Assembly: GCA_963730115.1 (NCBI GenBank)
Contig: CAVSQM010000008.1
Location: 189,420-253,419 of the forward strand
Reading direction: 5' to 3'
Origin: DASQFQ01 sp963730115
GTDB lineage: Bacteria; Actinomycetota; Thermoleophilia; Solirubrobacterales; Solirubrobacteraceae
Length of the DNA: 64,000 nt
The notes under the pieces were generated by a model. That model was given only the letters and a program-made list of their open reading frames with translations. It was not told the origin of the DNA and did not search any database. The translations under genes were made by a program, and so were the position numbers. Shown here piece after piece: positions 42,813-51,809 of the stretch (positions are counted from its first letter, which is position 1; each line of letters opens with the position of its first letter).

Positions 42813-45800
42813 GTGTCGCTGACTCCCCGCCAGCTCGAGGCCGTCACGCACCCCGGCGGACCGTTGCTCGTCATCGGCGGCGCCGGCACGGGCAAGACGA
42901 CCGTCCTGTGCGAGCGCTTCGCGTGGCTCGTGGGCGAGCAGGGCCACTCGCCCGAGGCGATCCTCGCCCTCACCGTTTCCCAGACCGCCGCCGACGGCCT
43001 GCGCGAGCGGCTGGAGTCGAGCCTCGAGCGCGGCTTCGAGGAGCTCACCGTCTCGACCGTCCACGGCTTCTGCGCCCATGTGCTGCACGACGAGGCGCTG
43101 GAGGCAGGGCTCGACCCGTTCGCCACTCCGGTCACCCCGGCCGACCGCCTGGCGATGCTGCTCGAGCGCATCGACGAGCTGCCGCTCGCGTCCCACGACA
43201 TCCGCGGCAACCCGAGCCAGCTGCTCGGCTCGATCGTCGCCCGCATCGACCGCCTGAAGGACGAGCTGGTCAGCCACGAGGACTACGGCGCCTGGGCGGA
43301 GACGCTCGGCACCGAGGCAGACCGCGAGCGCGAGTTCGCCGCCATCTACGCCGCCCACGACCGCTGGCTGGAGCAGTCCGGCACGCGCGACTTCGGCGAC
43401 CTGGTGCTCGACGCCTTCCGGATGTTGCGGACCAACCCCCGCGTACGCGCGCGTCTATCCGCCCGCTTCCGCCACGTGCTCGTCGACGAGCTGCAGGACG
43501 CGAACTTCGCCCAGGGCCTGCTGTTGCGGCTGCTCGCCGGCGAGCACGGTCAGATCAGCGCCGCGGGCGACGACGACCAGGCGATCCTCCGCCTGCGCGG
43601 CGCGGCCGCCAAGAACCTGCACGACTTCGAGGCCGAGTGGCCGCAGGCGACCGTCGTGCGGCTGGAGGAGAGCCACCGCTGCCCGGAGCGGATCATCACC
43701 GCCGCCCGCGCCGTCGCCGAGCCCGCGCCCGACCGGATCGCGAAGGAGCTCACCGGCGTCGCCGGCGGCGACATCGCCTTCTGGCAGTGCGCCAACGAGC
43801 GCGCCCAGGCCCAGGCCGTGGCCGCCGAGATCGAGCGCCTCGTGGCGCGCGAGGACGTCGCGCCCGAGGACGTCTGCGTGCTCGTCCGCTCGATCCGCAA
43901 CGAGGGCCAGGCCGTGGCCGTGGCGCTCGAGGAGCGCGCCGTCCCGCACCGGCTCGCCGGCGCGGCGGCGTTCTTCCAGCGCGCCGAGGTGCGCGACCTG
44001 CTGGCGTGGCTGCGGCTGCTCGTCGACCCCGGCGACGCCGGCGCCGTGGTGCGCGCGCTCGCGCGTCCGCCGGTGGAGCTGCGCGCGATCGACATCGCCC
44101 GCTGCACGCAGATCGCCCGCCGCCGCAAGCTCGACATGGTCGCCGCGCTCGGCGCCGCGCTCGAGTCGCCCCAGATCCCGCCCGAGGCGCGCGAGCGCAT
44201 CCGCACGTTCTTCAAGCTCTACCGCGCGGCGTCGAACGCGCTCGACTCCGCCCGCCCCGACCTCTACGTCCACCGCCTGATCGAGCGGCTCGGGCTGCGG
44301 CGCCAGCTGCTGTTCGCGGCCTCGGTGGAGGTCGTCGAGCGGCTCGTCAACCTCGCCAAGTTCGCCGAGCTCGCCGCCGCCTACGTCCGCCGCGCGCCCC
44401 AGGCCACCGCGCGCGAGTTCGCCCGCTCGATCGCCGCCGTCGCCGAGGCCGGCCTGCGCGAGGAGGAGGCGGTGGCCGGCGACCGGCCGGTCGGCGTGCA
44501 GGTGATGGCCATGCATGCGGCCAAGGGGCTCGAGTTCGACCACGTCTACGTGCTCGGGCTGATGGGCGCGCGCATGCCGGGACCGCGGCGGCGCACGCTC
44601 GAGCCGATCCCCGACGCGCTGCTCAAGGAGGCGCTGCCGGCGGACACCAAGGCGGCGCACATCGCGGAGATGCGGCGGCTGCTGCACGTCGCGATGACGC
44701 GCGCGAAGCGGCGCCTCGTGCTCGCCTATCCCGAGACGACCGAGCGCGGCGCCGCCCAGGGCCCGTCGCCGTTCGCCGACGAGGCGCGCGAGGCGGTCGG
44801 CGGCGAGTGGGAGGCCAAGCGCGAGGAGCTGTTCGGCCCCGCCGAGACGCTGCAGTCGACGTTCCGGATCCTGCGCGACGAGCTCCTGACCACGGTCTCC
44901 CAGGTCGGCGGCCGGCTCGGCGAGCTGCGCTTCGACACCGACCTCGACGTCTCCCACGCGGTCGTCCGCTACCTCGAGCTGATCAAGCTGTCGGCGCTGC
45001 TCGAGCGCACCGGGGCCGAGGGCATGTCGGTGTCCGACGCGCTGCCCGAGGTCAACGCGCGGCTGCTGCAGGCGGCGACCGCCGAGCAGCGCGAGATCTT
45101 CGAGACGAGCGCGCTGGACGAGTACCTGCTCGACGCCGAGCGCGACGAGCGCTTGCGCGCGCGGGCGGTGGCGGCGCGCACCGAGCCGTCGCTCGAGTCC
45201 TTCCTCCCCAAGCGCGGCGACGGGCTGATGCTCTCCGCCTCGGACATCGAGACGTACCGGACCTGCCCGCTGAAGTACAAGTTCGCGCGCGTCTTCCGGA
45301 TCCCCAGCGAGCCGACCATCAACCAGCGCTTCGGGATCCTCGTGCACCAGGTGCTCGAGCGCTTCCACGCCGGCGGCGTCGTCTCGCGCTCGCTGCCCGA
45401 GCTGCTCGGGCTGCTCGAGGCCGGCTGGCGCCGCGGCGGCTTCGGCGACTCCGAGGAGGAGCGCCAGCTGCGCCAGAAGGCGACCAACTCGCTGATCCGC
45501 TACCACGAGCGCTTCCAGGGCGAGGAGGGCGAGCCGGTCTGGTTCGAGAAGGCCTTCCAGTTCAAGCTGGGCCCGCATCTGCTGCGGGGGCGCGTCGACC
45601 GCGTCGACCGGCTGCCCGACGGCGGCTACGAGCTGATCGACTACAAGACCGGCCGCCCGAAGAGCGCCGCCCAGCTGCGCGAGGACGTCCAGCTCTCGCT
45701 CTACGCCGTCGGCGCGCGCGAGGCGTGGCAGCTCGAGGCCGCCCACCAGGCCTACTACTACGTGCTCGACGACGAGAAGGTCCCGGTCGAGCGCACCGAG

Positions 45801-45938
45801 GAGGACCGCGACTGGATCACCGACACCGTGCTCGAGGTCGCGGACGGCATCCAGGGCCAGGGCTTCGAGCCGACGCCCTCATACGCCGCGTGTTCGATGT
45901 GCGACTACCGGATTGCGTGCCCGGCGGCCGAGCGGTAG
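42813..45938 (+). CDS. UvrD/AdnB-like ATP-dependent helicase with C-terminal nuclease
   Basis: This 1041-residue protein is a superfamily 1A helicase: Q-motif Gln7, Walker A GGAGTGKTT at residues 22-30, GDDDQAILRLRGA near 250 and VQVMAMHAAKGLEFDHVYV near 565. The C-terminal RecB/AddB-type PD-(D/E)xK nuclease has YELIDYKTG near 940. Four cysteines (one in TCPLKYKF near 817 and three in CSMCDYRIAC near 1027-1036) match the Fe-S staple of AddB/AdnB nucleases. It processes double-strand breaks. No AdnA-like partner lies next to it. GTG 42810 is an alternative start. Confidence 0.9.
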   Translation: MSLTPRQLEAVTHPGGPLLVIGGAGTGKTTVLCERFAWLVGEQGHSPEAILALTVSQTAADGLRERLESSLERGFEELTVSTVHGFCAHVLHDEALEAGLDPFATPVTPADRLAMLLERIDELPLASHDIRGNPSQLLGSIVARIDRLKDELVSHEDYGAWAETLGTEADREREFAAIYAAHDRWLEQSGTRDFGDLVLDAFRMLRTNPRVRARLSARFRHVLVDELQDANFAQGLLLRLLAGEHGQISAAGDDDQAILRLRGAAAKNLHDFEAEWPQATVVRLEESHRCPERIITAARAVAEPAPDRIAKELTGVAGGDIAFWQCANERAQAQAVAAEIERLVAREDVAPEDVCVLVRSIRNEGQAVAVALEERAVPHRLAGAAAFFQRAEVRDLLAWLRLLVDPGDAGAVVRALARPPVELRAIDIARCTQIARRRKLDMVAALGAALESPQIPPEARERIRTFFKLYRAASNALDSARPDLYVHRLIERLGLRRQLLFAASVEVVERLVNLAKFAELAAAYVRRAPQATAREFARSIAAVAEAGLREEEAVAGDRPVGVQVMAMHAAKGLEFDHVYVLGLMGARMPGPRRRTLEPIPDALLKEALPADTKAAHIAEMRRLLHVAMTRAKRRLVLAYPETTERGAAQGPSPFADEAREAVGGEWEAKREELFGPAETLQSTFRILRDELLTTVSQVGGRLGELRFDTDLDVSHAVVRYLELIKLSALLERTGAEGMSVSDALPEVNARLLQAATAEQREIFETSALDEYLLDAERDERLRARAVAARTEPSLESFLPKRGDGLMLSASDIETYRTCPLKYKFARVFRIPSEPTINQRFGILVHQVLERFHAGGVVSRSLPELLGLLEAGWRRGGFGDSEEERQLRQKATNSLIRYHERFQGEEGEPVWFEKAFQFKLGPHLLRGRVDRVDRLPDGGYELIDYKTGRPKSAAQLREDVQLSLYAVGAREAWQLEAAHQAYYYVLDDEKVPVERTEEDRDWITDTVLEVADGIQGQGFEPTPSYAACSMCDYRIACPAAER

Positions 45939-45945
45939 CTTTAGG

Positions 45946-45955
45946 ACCGATCGGT
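45946..45955 (+). promoter_or_regulatory. TetR-type operator upstream of the VOC-tetR unit
   Basis: ACCGATCGGT is a perfect ten-base palindrome within TTAGGACCGATCGGTAC. It resembles the TAGACC-N4-GGTCTA boxes of NemR-like TetR regulators. It lies 27 bases before the VOC start, and a TetR gene is second in the unit. Confidence 0.6.
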
Positions 45956-45981
45956 ACAAAATGCTCCAACCGGAGGTCCAC

Positions 45982-46398
45982 ATGCCCGCCACCTTCACGC
46001 TCGACCCGGAGACCGACATCCGCAACCAGAACGGCGCGCCCGGCTGGCACGAGCTGGTCACGCCCGATCCCGCCGCCGCCGCGGACTTCCTCGCGGCCGC
46101 CTTCGGCTGGGAGCTGGTCGAGTACGAGCCGATGCCCGGCTACAAGGTCGCGCAGCTGCACGGCCACGGGGTCGGCGGGGTCCGCGGCCCGATGGGCGCC
46201 GACGAGGACCCGGGCCCGCGCTGGGTCACCTACCTCGCGGTCGACGACGTCGACGACGTGGTCGCCGAGGCCGAGGCGGCCGGCGCGCAGGTGCTGATGC
46301 CGGCCACGGAGATGGATCCGGTCGGCCGCATGGCGATCGTCGCGCACCCGGCGGCCGGCCCGATGTACTTCATGCAGTACGCGCAGCCGTTCCAATGA
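45982..46398 (+). CDS. VOC/glyoxalase-superfamily protein
   Basis: This 138-residue protein has the VOC beta-alpha-beta fold: WHELVTPDPAAAADFLAAAFGWEL at the start and TYLAVDDVDDVVAEAEAAGAQVL near residue 75, the two repeated modules. Such proteins include glyoxalases, dioxygenases and resistance proteins; the substrate is unknown. ATG 45982 has GGAGGT four bases upstream. ATG 45961 is in frame but lacks such a site. It overlaps the TetR gene by four bases (ATGA), so the pair is coregulated. Confidence 0.82.
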   Translation: MPATFTLDPETDIRNQNGAPGWHELVTPDPAAAADFLAAAFGWELVEYEPMPGYKVAQLHGHGVGGVRGPMGADEDPGPRWVTYLAVDDVDDVVAEAEAAGAQVLMPATEMDPVGRMAIVAHPAAGPMYFMQYAQPFQ

Positions 46399-46955
46399 GC
46401 AAGGGGGCGCGGACGCGCGAGCGGATCCTCGTGACCGCCGCGGACCTCTTCCACGCACGCGGCGTGAACGCCACCACGCTCGGCGACGTCCTGCGCGCCG
46501 CGGAGGTCGGCAAGGGCCAGTTCTACCAGCACTTCGAGGGGCGGGACGACCTCGTCATGCGCGTCCTCGAGCACCGCCGCGACCAGCTCGCGGCGGCGTT
46601 CGAGGCGCCGATCGAGAGCTGGGACGACGTGCGTGCCTTCATGTGGCTCTTCCTGGATCGGCAGCGCGGCTTCGAGTTCCTGCGCGGCTGCCCGGTGGGC
46701 ACGCCCGCCTACGCGCTGCAGCCCGAGCAGACCGAGCCGCGCGCGGAGCTGAGGGCCATCTTCGACCACATGCGCGGGCGGGTCGAGGCCTTCCTCGCGG
46801 GCGAGGGCGCGAGCGACCCGGCGCGGCTCGCCGACTTCACCCTCGCGGCGATCCAGGGCGCGATGCTGCTCGGTGTGGTCGACCGCGATCCCGACACGGT
46901 CGAGGGCGTGCTCGACGAGGCGTTCGCCCACCTGCAGGCACGCGCGCGGGAATAG
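46395..46955 (+). CDS. TetR-family regulator, NemR-like
   Basis: This 186-residue protein has the helix-turn-helix RERILVTAADLFHARGVNATTLGDVLRAAEVGKGQFYQHF at residues 8-47 and a LmrA/YxaF-like ligand domain (RGFEFLRGCPVGTPAYAL with a Cys near 96). NemR-like regulators often sense electrophiles through a cysteine, so Cys in RGCPVG is a possible sensor, which is inference. It probably represses its own operon through the ACCGATCGGT operator. The MFS gene begins 29 bases downstream and may be a third member. Confidence 0.86.
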   Translation: MSKGARTRERILVTAADLFHARGVNATTLGDVLRAAEVGKGQFYQHFEGRDDLVMRVLEHRRDQLAAAFEAPIESWDDVRAFMWLFLDRQRGFEFLRGCPVGTPAYALQPEQTEPRAELRAIFDHMRGRVEAFLAGEGASDPARLADFTLAAIQGAMLLGVVDRDPDTVEGVLDEAFAHLQARARE

Positions 46956-46984
46956 CGAGCCGGGGGGCGTCGTCTTGCCCCTCG

Positions 46985-48196
46985 ATGCCCACAGCGCGTG
47001 ACCTTCGCCTACTGGTCGGCGCCGTGGGGCTTTCATCGCTCGGTGACCGCGTCGCGCTCGTGCCGCTCGCGCTGCTGGTGGAGCAGCGCGGCGGGACGGG
47101 CGTGGCGGTCGCCGCGCTGTTCGTCGCCATGTGGAGCCCGGCCGCCCTGCTCGCAGGGCCGGCCGGGCTCCTGGCGGACACCTGGTCGCCGCGGCGGCTG
47201 CTGATCCTCAGCTCGCTGGCGGCCGCGGCGCTGTGCGCCGGGCTGGCGGCGGCCGACGGGCTCGCGCTCGTGCTTGGGCTTGTCGCGCTCATGGGCTGTC
47301 TGTCCGCGGTCGCCATGCCCGCCGAGTTCGCGCTGCTGCCGCTGGTGGCGGGCGAGGAACAGATCGCGCGCGCCAACGGGCAGGTCGAGTTCGCGCGCTA
47401 CGCGGGCTTCATCGCCGGGCCGGCCATCGGTGGCCTGCTGGCCGCGGCGGGCGGCACGACGTTCGCGCTGATCGCCAACGGCGGGACGTTCCTCGTGCTC
47501 GCCGCCGTCGCCTGGGCGATGCGCGTCGACTGGGCGCCGCACGCCCACGCCGCGCGCGAGCGGATGCGCGAGGGCATCGACTTCCTCGCCCGCGACCGCG
47601 AGCTCGCGCCCGTGGTCGGGATCGTGTTCGTCTCGCTGCTGCTGATGACCGCGACGCCCGCCGCCGCGGTCTTCTTCGCGACCGAGGACCTGCACATGGG
47701 CGAGGCCGGCTTCGGCATCCTCATGGCCACGTGGGGCGCCGGGATGGCGGTCGGCGCGCTGGTCGTCGCCCCGCGCTTCAAGCGCGGCGCGATGGCGTCG
47801 GTGGCGGTTCTCGCGGTGGCCGCGCAGGGCCTCGGGATCGCGGTGCCGGCGCTGTGGCCGATGGTGTGGCTCGCGATCGCCGGCTACCTGCTCGGCGGCA
47901 TCTCGCACGGCACCAAGAACGTGCTCGCGCGGACGCTGATCCACCTGCGGGCGCCGGAGCGCCTGCAGGGCCGCGCGTTCGCCGCCTTCAACGGCCTGCG
48001 CAACGGCGCGGAGCTCGTCGCGCTGACGCTCGGCGGCCTCGCCATCAGCGCCCTCGGCGCGCGCTGGACGCTGGCCTACGCGGGCGGCGTGCCGGTCATC
48101 TGCGCGCTGGTCGGGCTGGCCTGGATGCGGCTACGGCTGGTCCGCCCCACGCTGCCGCAGAAACCGCTGGAACTCGCGAGCCAACAGGTCTCCTGA
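46985..48196 (+). CDS. MFS transporter
   Basis: This 403-residue membrane protein has about 12 helices, resembling the MFS_3/EntS-like exporters: LSSLGDRVALVPLALLVEQRGG in helix 1, ADTWSPRRLLI as the loop 2-3 motif, and GYLLGGISHGTKNVLARTLIHLR late. It may export the compound sensed by the upstream TetR. ATG 46985 is chosen; upstream readings are shadows of the TetR gene. The final 66 bases overlap the convergent PAC2 gene. Confidence 0.85.
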   Translation: MPTARDLRLLVGAVGLSSLGDRVALVPLALLVEQRGGTGVAVAALFVAMWSPAALLAGPAGLLADTWSPRRLLILSSLAAAALCAGLAAADGLALVLGLVALMGCLSAVAMPAEFALLPLVAGEEQIARANGQVEFARYAGFIAGPAIGGLLAAAGGTTFALIANGGTFLVLAAVAWAMRVDWAPHAHAARERMREGIDFLARDRELAPVVGIVFVSLLLMTATPAAAVFFATEDLHMGEAGFGILMATWGAGMAVGALVVAPRFKRGAMASVAVLAVAAQGLGIAVPALWPMVWLAIAGYLLGGISHGTKNVLARTLIHLRAPERLQGRAFAAFNGLRNGAELVALTLGGLAISALGARWTLAYAGGVPVICALVGLAWMRLRLVRPTLPQKPLELASQQVS

Positions 48197-49006
48197 CGGC
48201 AGGTCGCCCGGGTCGGGCGTGGCGTCCTCCTCGTCGGCGGCCCGCTCGAGGCGCTCGACGAAGGCCTGGACGTCCGGGTCCATCTCGACGGCGCGCGACA
48301 CCTGGCGCTCGTAGTCGACGGCGCTGGACTCGAGCTCGGTCGCGTCGACGGTGACGCCGACGAGCGTCTCGAGCTTGCGCAGGAGCGCGAGCGCGCCCTT
48401 CGGGTTCGGCACGACGGCGACGTAGTGGGGCACGGCGGCCCACAGCGACGCGGCGGGCAGGCCGGCGTTGGACGCCGCGGCCTGGAGGACGCCGACGATG
48501 CCGGTCGGTCCCTCGTAGCGGCTCGCGCTGAGGCCGAGGCGCTGGACGAGCGCCTCGTCCGAGGCGATCCCGGTGACCGAGACGGGACGGGAGTGCGGGA
48601 CGTCGGCCAGCAGCGCGCCGAGGCTCGTGACCATCTGGACGCCGAGCGCCTCGGCGAGGTCGATGACCTGCTCGCAGAACGTGCGCCAGCGGATCGCGGG
48701 CTCCGGGCCGGAGAGCAGGATCAGATCGCGCGGCGCGCGCGGAATGCGGGCCTCGTAGACCTCGAACTCGGGCCAGTCGATGTGGCGCGTCAGCCCGTCG
48801 CGGAGCCGGACCGTGGGGCGCGTGGACTGGAAGTCGACGAACTCCTCGGGGTCGATCGTGGCGAAGCGCGATGCGTCGAGCGCGGTGCCGAGGAACGTGA
48901 GCGCGGCGGTGGCGGACTCCCCGGCGTCGTTCCAGCCCTTGAATGCGCACACGAGAGCGGGGGCCCTGAGGCCATCCGGGCGGCGCTCCCAGCGGAGGGG
49001 CTGCAT
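48131..49006 (-). CDS. PAC2-family protein
   Basis: This 291-residue protein starts with PLRWERRPDGLRAPALVCAFKGWNDAGESA, a PAC2 (proteasome-assembly-chaperone-like) signature. LILLSGPEPAIRWRTFCEQVIDLAEALGV and the later GPTGIVGVLQ segment are also typical. Bacterial PAC2 proteins are common in actinobacteria; their role is unknown. ATG 49006 is chosen because TACCGT lies eight bases before it. TTG 49012 is too close to that box. Its 3' end overlaps the MFS gene by 66 bases. Confidence 0.87.
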   Translation of the reverse strand: MQPLRWERRPDGLRAPALVCAFKGWNDAGESATAALTFLGTALDASRFATIDPEEFVDFQSTRPTVRLRDGLTRHIDWPEFEVYEARIPRAPRDLILLSGPEPAIRWRTFCEQVIDLAEALGVQMVTSLGALLADVPHSRPVSVTGIASDEALVQRLGLSASRYEGPTGIVGVLQAAASNAGLPAASLWAAVPHYVAVVPNPKGALALLRKLETLVGVTVDATELESSAVDYERQVSRAVEMDPDVQAFVERLERAADEEDATPDPGDLPSGDLLAREFQRFLRQRGADQP

Positions 49007-49044
49007 CCCCAACCACGGTAGCGGGTCACGTCCGGCCCGCTGGC

Positions 49045-49050
49045 CATCAT
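49045..49050 (+). promoter_or_regulatory. -10-like CATCAT before the HD gene
   Basis: CATCAT lies seven bases before GTG 49058 and there is no ribosome site. The same hexamer at the same spacing precedes GTG 38158 on the minus strand. Confidence 0.3.
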
Positions 49051-49057
49051 CGAGCGC

Positions 49058-49909
49058 GTGGCCGCCATCACCTCACTGCGGCCGGGCGACGAGATCGCCG
49101 GCGTCTACGCGTGCACGCGCAAGGACCGGCTGCTCGCGCGGACCGGCACGCCGTATCTGGCCCTGGAGCTCCGGGACCGCACCGGCGCGCTGCCGGGGCG
49201 GGCGTTCAAGGACGCCGACGTGCTCGCAGGCCGGTTCGACCGCGGCGAGCTCGTGCGCGTGCGCGGGCGCGTGGAACGGTTCCGGGACGAGCTGCAGGTC
49301 GAGGTGGTCGAGATCGCGCGGGCGGAGTCCGCGGATCCGGCCGAGTTCCTGCCGGTGGCCTACCGGAACCTCGACGAGCTCGACGGCTTCCTCGAGCACC
49401 TGGTGCGCGAGGTGCACGATCCGGCGTACGCGGGGCTGCTGGCCGGCCTGCTCGACGATGATGCGTTACGGGCGGCGTGGCGGCGGGCGCCGTGCACGCG
49501 CGGAGGCCACCACGCGTACCTGGGCGGGCTGCTCGAGCACACGGTCGCGGTGGGCACGCTGGCGCTCGAGACCTGCACGCTGCACCCGCGGCTGAACTCC
49601 GACCTGCTGATCACCGCCGCGCTCGTGCACGACCTCGGCAAGACGCGCGAGTTCACGTACGGCGCGGAGATCGGGCTGTCCGAGGAGGGGCGGCTGCTCG
49701 GGCACCTCGTGCTCGGGCAGCGGCTGCTGGACGAGCGCTCGGCCGGGCTGGACGAGGCGCGCCGGCTGGCGCTCGCCCACTGCGTGCTCACCCACCACGG
49801 GGCCGCGGCCGCGCCCGGCGGCAAGTTCGGCTCGGCCGAGGCGCTCGCCCTCTACCGCCTCAATGCTCTAGATGCCAGTGTCAAGGGTGTCCTGGAGCAC
49901 GGCCTGTAA
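49058..49909 (+). CDS. OB-fold plus HD-domain protein (YhaM-like)
   Basis: This 283-residue protein has an N-terminal OB-fold (YLALELRDRTGALPGRAFKDADVLAGRF) and a C-terminal HD phosphohydrolase domain with HHAYLGGLLEHTVAVG, ITAALVHDLGKTREF (the HD pair) and a later THHG. The layout is that of YhaM 3'-5' exoribonucleases, which degrade RNA. Nuclease activity is inferred from the family. GTG 49058 is used. The next gene begins 11 bases after the stop. Confidence 0.85.
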   Translation: MAAITSLRPGDEIAGVYACTRKDRLLARTGTPYLALELRDRTGALPGRAFKDADVLAGRFDRGELVRVRGRVERFRDELQVEVVEIARAESADPAEFLPVAYRNLDELDGFLEHLVREVHDPAYAGLLAGLLDDDALRAAWRRAPCTRGGHHAYLGGLLEHTVAVGTLALETCTLHPRLNSDLLITAALVHDLGKTREFTYGAEIGLSEEGRLLGHLVLGQRLLDERSAGLDEARRLALAHCVLTHHGAAAAPGGKFGSAEALALYRLNALDASVKGVLEHGL

Positions 49910-49920
49910 GGTCCGGCGCC

Positions 49921-51141
49921 ATGTCCACCACTCAGTTCGTCCCTCAGCTGCGCCCTCTGAGCGTCGGCGAGGTGCTCGACGCATCGTTCAAGGTCGTTCG
50001 ACAGAGCTTCGGCGTGCTCGCGCTCTGCGTGCTGGTCGTGGCCGTGCCGCTCGAGATCATCAGCACGCTGGTCGCGGCGTCGACGAGCGACAACGCGTTC
50101 AACCTCGACTCGGCTCCGGCGAACGACATCAGCACCGGCACCGCGGCCGCCGGCCAGCTGCTGATCGGGATCCTCGGCCTCGTGCTCACCACGCTCGCGA
50201 CGGCCGCGTGCTTCCGCGCGGTGTCGAGCACGTACCTCGGCGAGAAGCCGACGGTCGGCGAGTCGCTGTCGTTCGCGGCGAGCCGGCTGCTGCCGCTGAT
50301 CTGGCTCTCGATCCTGTACTCCTTCGGGCTGATCATCCCGTTCCTGCTGCTGCTGCTCCCGGGCATCTGGCTTGCGGTCGCGTGGTCGCTGAGCTATCCG
50401 GCCCTGCTGGCGGAGGACGTGCGGGGCTTCAAGGCGCTGGGGCGCTCGTTCAGGCTCGTGAGCGGCCGCTGGTGGGCGACGTTCGGCGCGCTGGTCGTGA
50501 TGTTCCTGATCGTGGTCGTGATCAGTGCGATCGTCGGCGTGCTGCTCGGCGCGATCTTGGTGGCGTCGCTGGACAACGAGTTCGTGGCGGGGGTGCTGAC
50601 GACGCTGATCAACATCGGGTCGTCGCTGATCACGGTGCCGCTGTTCGCGGCGGTGCTGACGATCATCTACTACGACCTGCGGGTCCGGAAGGAAGGCTTT
50701 GACCTCTCCGTGCTCGCGCGCGGGGTGGGCACGAGCGCGCCGACCGACGCCGCGAACGTGGCGGCCTCGAGCGGCCTCGGCGGGTACGAGGGCTCCGCGG
50801 GCGGTGGCTACCAGTCGCCGGGCGGTGGGTTCGCGCCGCCAGAGTCGGGCGGCGGCGGGGGCGGCTTCGCGCCGCCGCAGGCGCCGGACTCGACGCCGCC
50901 GCCGTCGCAGCCGCCGCCCGGCCAGGGCGGCGCGCCGTCGGGCGCGCCCGACCAAGCGGAGCCGCCTCCGGCACCGGACCAGCCGCCGGCGCCGGGCGAG
51001 CCTTCGGCACCGGGCCAGCCGCCGGCGGAACCGCCGCGGAGCGCTCCCCCGAGCGGCCCCTCGCCGGGCGGGCTCCAGAGCGGGGATCCGCTGGCGCCGC
51101 CTCCGGAGCGGCGCGAGGGCGACGGAGGGACGTCGAGCTGA
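49921..51141 (+). CDS. Multi-pass membrane protein with Pro/Gly-rich tail
   Basis: This 406-residue protein has LRPLSVGEVLDASFKVVRQSFGVLALCVLVVAVPLEI at the start, a pattern of the GDPD-membrane-domain/DUF975-like proteins, and about six helices to residue 250. A disordered Pro/Gly/Gln tail of 140 residues follows (PPPSQPPPGQGGAPSGAP and similar). No enzymatic motif is visible. It precedes the DUF4129-DUF4350-MoxR cluster and overlaps its first gene by four bases if the CTG start is right, so it probably belongs to that envelope-linked unit. TAAGGT is eight bases before ATG. Confidence 0.75.
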   Translation: MSTTQFVPQLRPLSVGEVLDASFKVVRQSFGVLALCVLVVAVPLEIISTLVAASTSDNAFNLDSAPANDISTGTAAAGQLLIGILGLVLTTLATAACFRAVSSTYLGEKPTVGESLSFAASRLLPLIWLSILYSFGLIIPFLLLLLPGIWLAVAWSLSYPALLAEDVRGFKALGRSFRLVSGRWWATFGALVVMFLIVVVISAIVGVLLGAILVASLDNEFVAGVLTTLINIGSSLITVPLFAAVLTIIYYDLRVRKEGFDLSVLARGVGTSAPTDAANVAASSGLGGYEGSAGGGYQSPGGGFAPPESGGGGGGFAPPQAPDSTPPPSQPPPGQGGAPSGAPDQAEPPPAPDQPPAPGEPSAPGQPPAEPPRSAPPSGPSPGGLQSGDPLAPPPERREGDGGTSS

Positions 51142-51809
51142 GCCGGCGGCGCCGGCTGGGCGCCGTGGCGGCGTTCGCCGCCGCGGTGCTGCTGGCCGCG
51201 CCGGCGGCGCTCGCCCAGGCGCCGGACGCGGCCGAGTCGCGCGCGCAGGCGCAGGAGATCCTGGACGAGCGGCGATTCCAGGGCAGCGAGCTGCCGCGGC
51301 CGTTCGCGGGCCTGCTGCGCTGGCTCGGTGACCGGCTGCAGCCCGTCATCGACTTCATCGACGACCTCTCCGTCCGCATCCCCGGCGGGCAGCCGGTCTT
51401 CTATGCGCTGCTCGGGGCGCTCGTCCTCGTCATCGCCGGGCTGATCGCGCGCAACTCGATCGGCCGCCGGACGGCCACCGCCGTCCGCGCCGCCCGCGCC
51501 CGCTCGCCCGCCCGCGAGGACCCCGCTTCGCTGGAGCGCGACGCTGACCGCGCCGCCGCAGCCGGCGAGTGGGAGACCGCCGTGCGGCTGCGCTTTCGCG
51601 CCGGCCTGCTGCGGCTCGACGCCGGCGAGGTGATCGAGTACCGCCCGTCGCTGACCACCGGCGAGGTCGCCGAGGCCGTCCGGTCCCCGGCGTTCGAGCG
51701 CGTCGGGATCGACTTCGACGAGATCGCCTACGGCGGGCGGCCGGCGGGGGAGGCCGACGAGGCGGCGAGCCGCGAGGGCTGGCAGCGCGTGCTGAGCGAG
51801 GCGCGGTGA
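51138..51809 (+). CDS. DUF4129-domain membrane protein
   Basis: This protein of about 223 residues has a signal-like N-terminus (SRRRRLGAV, then AAFAAAVLLAAPAALA). A DUF4129 core follows with the membrane helix FYALLGALVLVIAGLIARNS and a C-terminal helical part (AAAAGEWETAVRLRFRAGLLRLDAGEVIEYRPSLTTGE, the conserved part). The start is uncertain. GTG 51165 is the first usual codon, but CTG 51138 would restore the basic n-region and the four-base overlap (CTGA) usual here, with GGAGGGA upstream. DUF4129 proteins occur next to transglutaminase, MoxR and DUF58 genes. Confidence 0.75.
   Translation: MSRRRRLGAVAAFAAAVLLAAPAALAQAPDAAESRAQAQEILDERRFQGSELPRPFAGLLRWLGDRLQPVIDFIDDLSVRIPGGQPVFYALLGALVLVIAGLIARNSIGRRTATAVRAARARSPAREDPASLERDADRAAAAGEWETAVRLRFRAGLLRLDAGEVIEYRPSLTTGEVAEAVRSPAFERVGIDFDEIAYGGRPAGEADEAASREGWQRVLSEAR

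Noticed and set aside
43455..45746. A 763-residue frame antisense to the UvrD-like gene
   Set aside because: Shadow frame with no recognisable motif opposite a motif-rich helicase-nuclease.
50760..51120. Gly/Pro-rich repeats as a DNA repeat array
   Set aside because: They are degenerate codons of a disordered protein tail, not regular nucleotide repeats.
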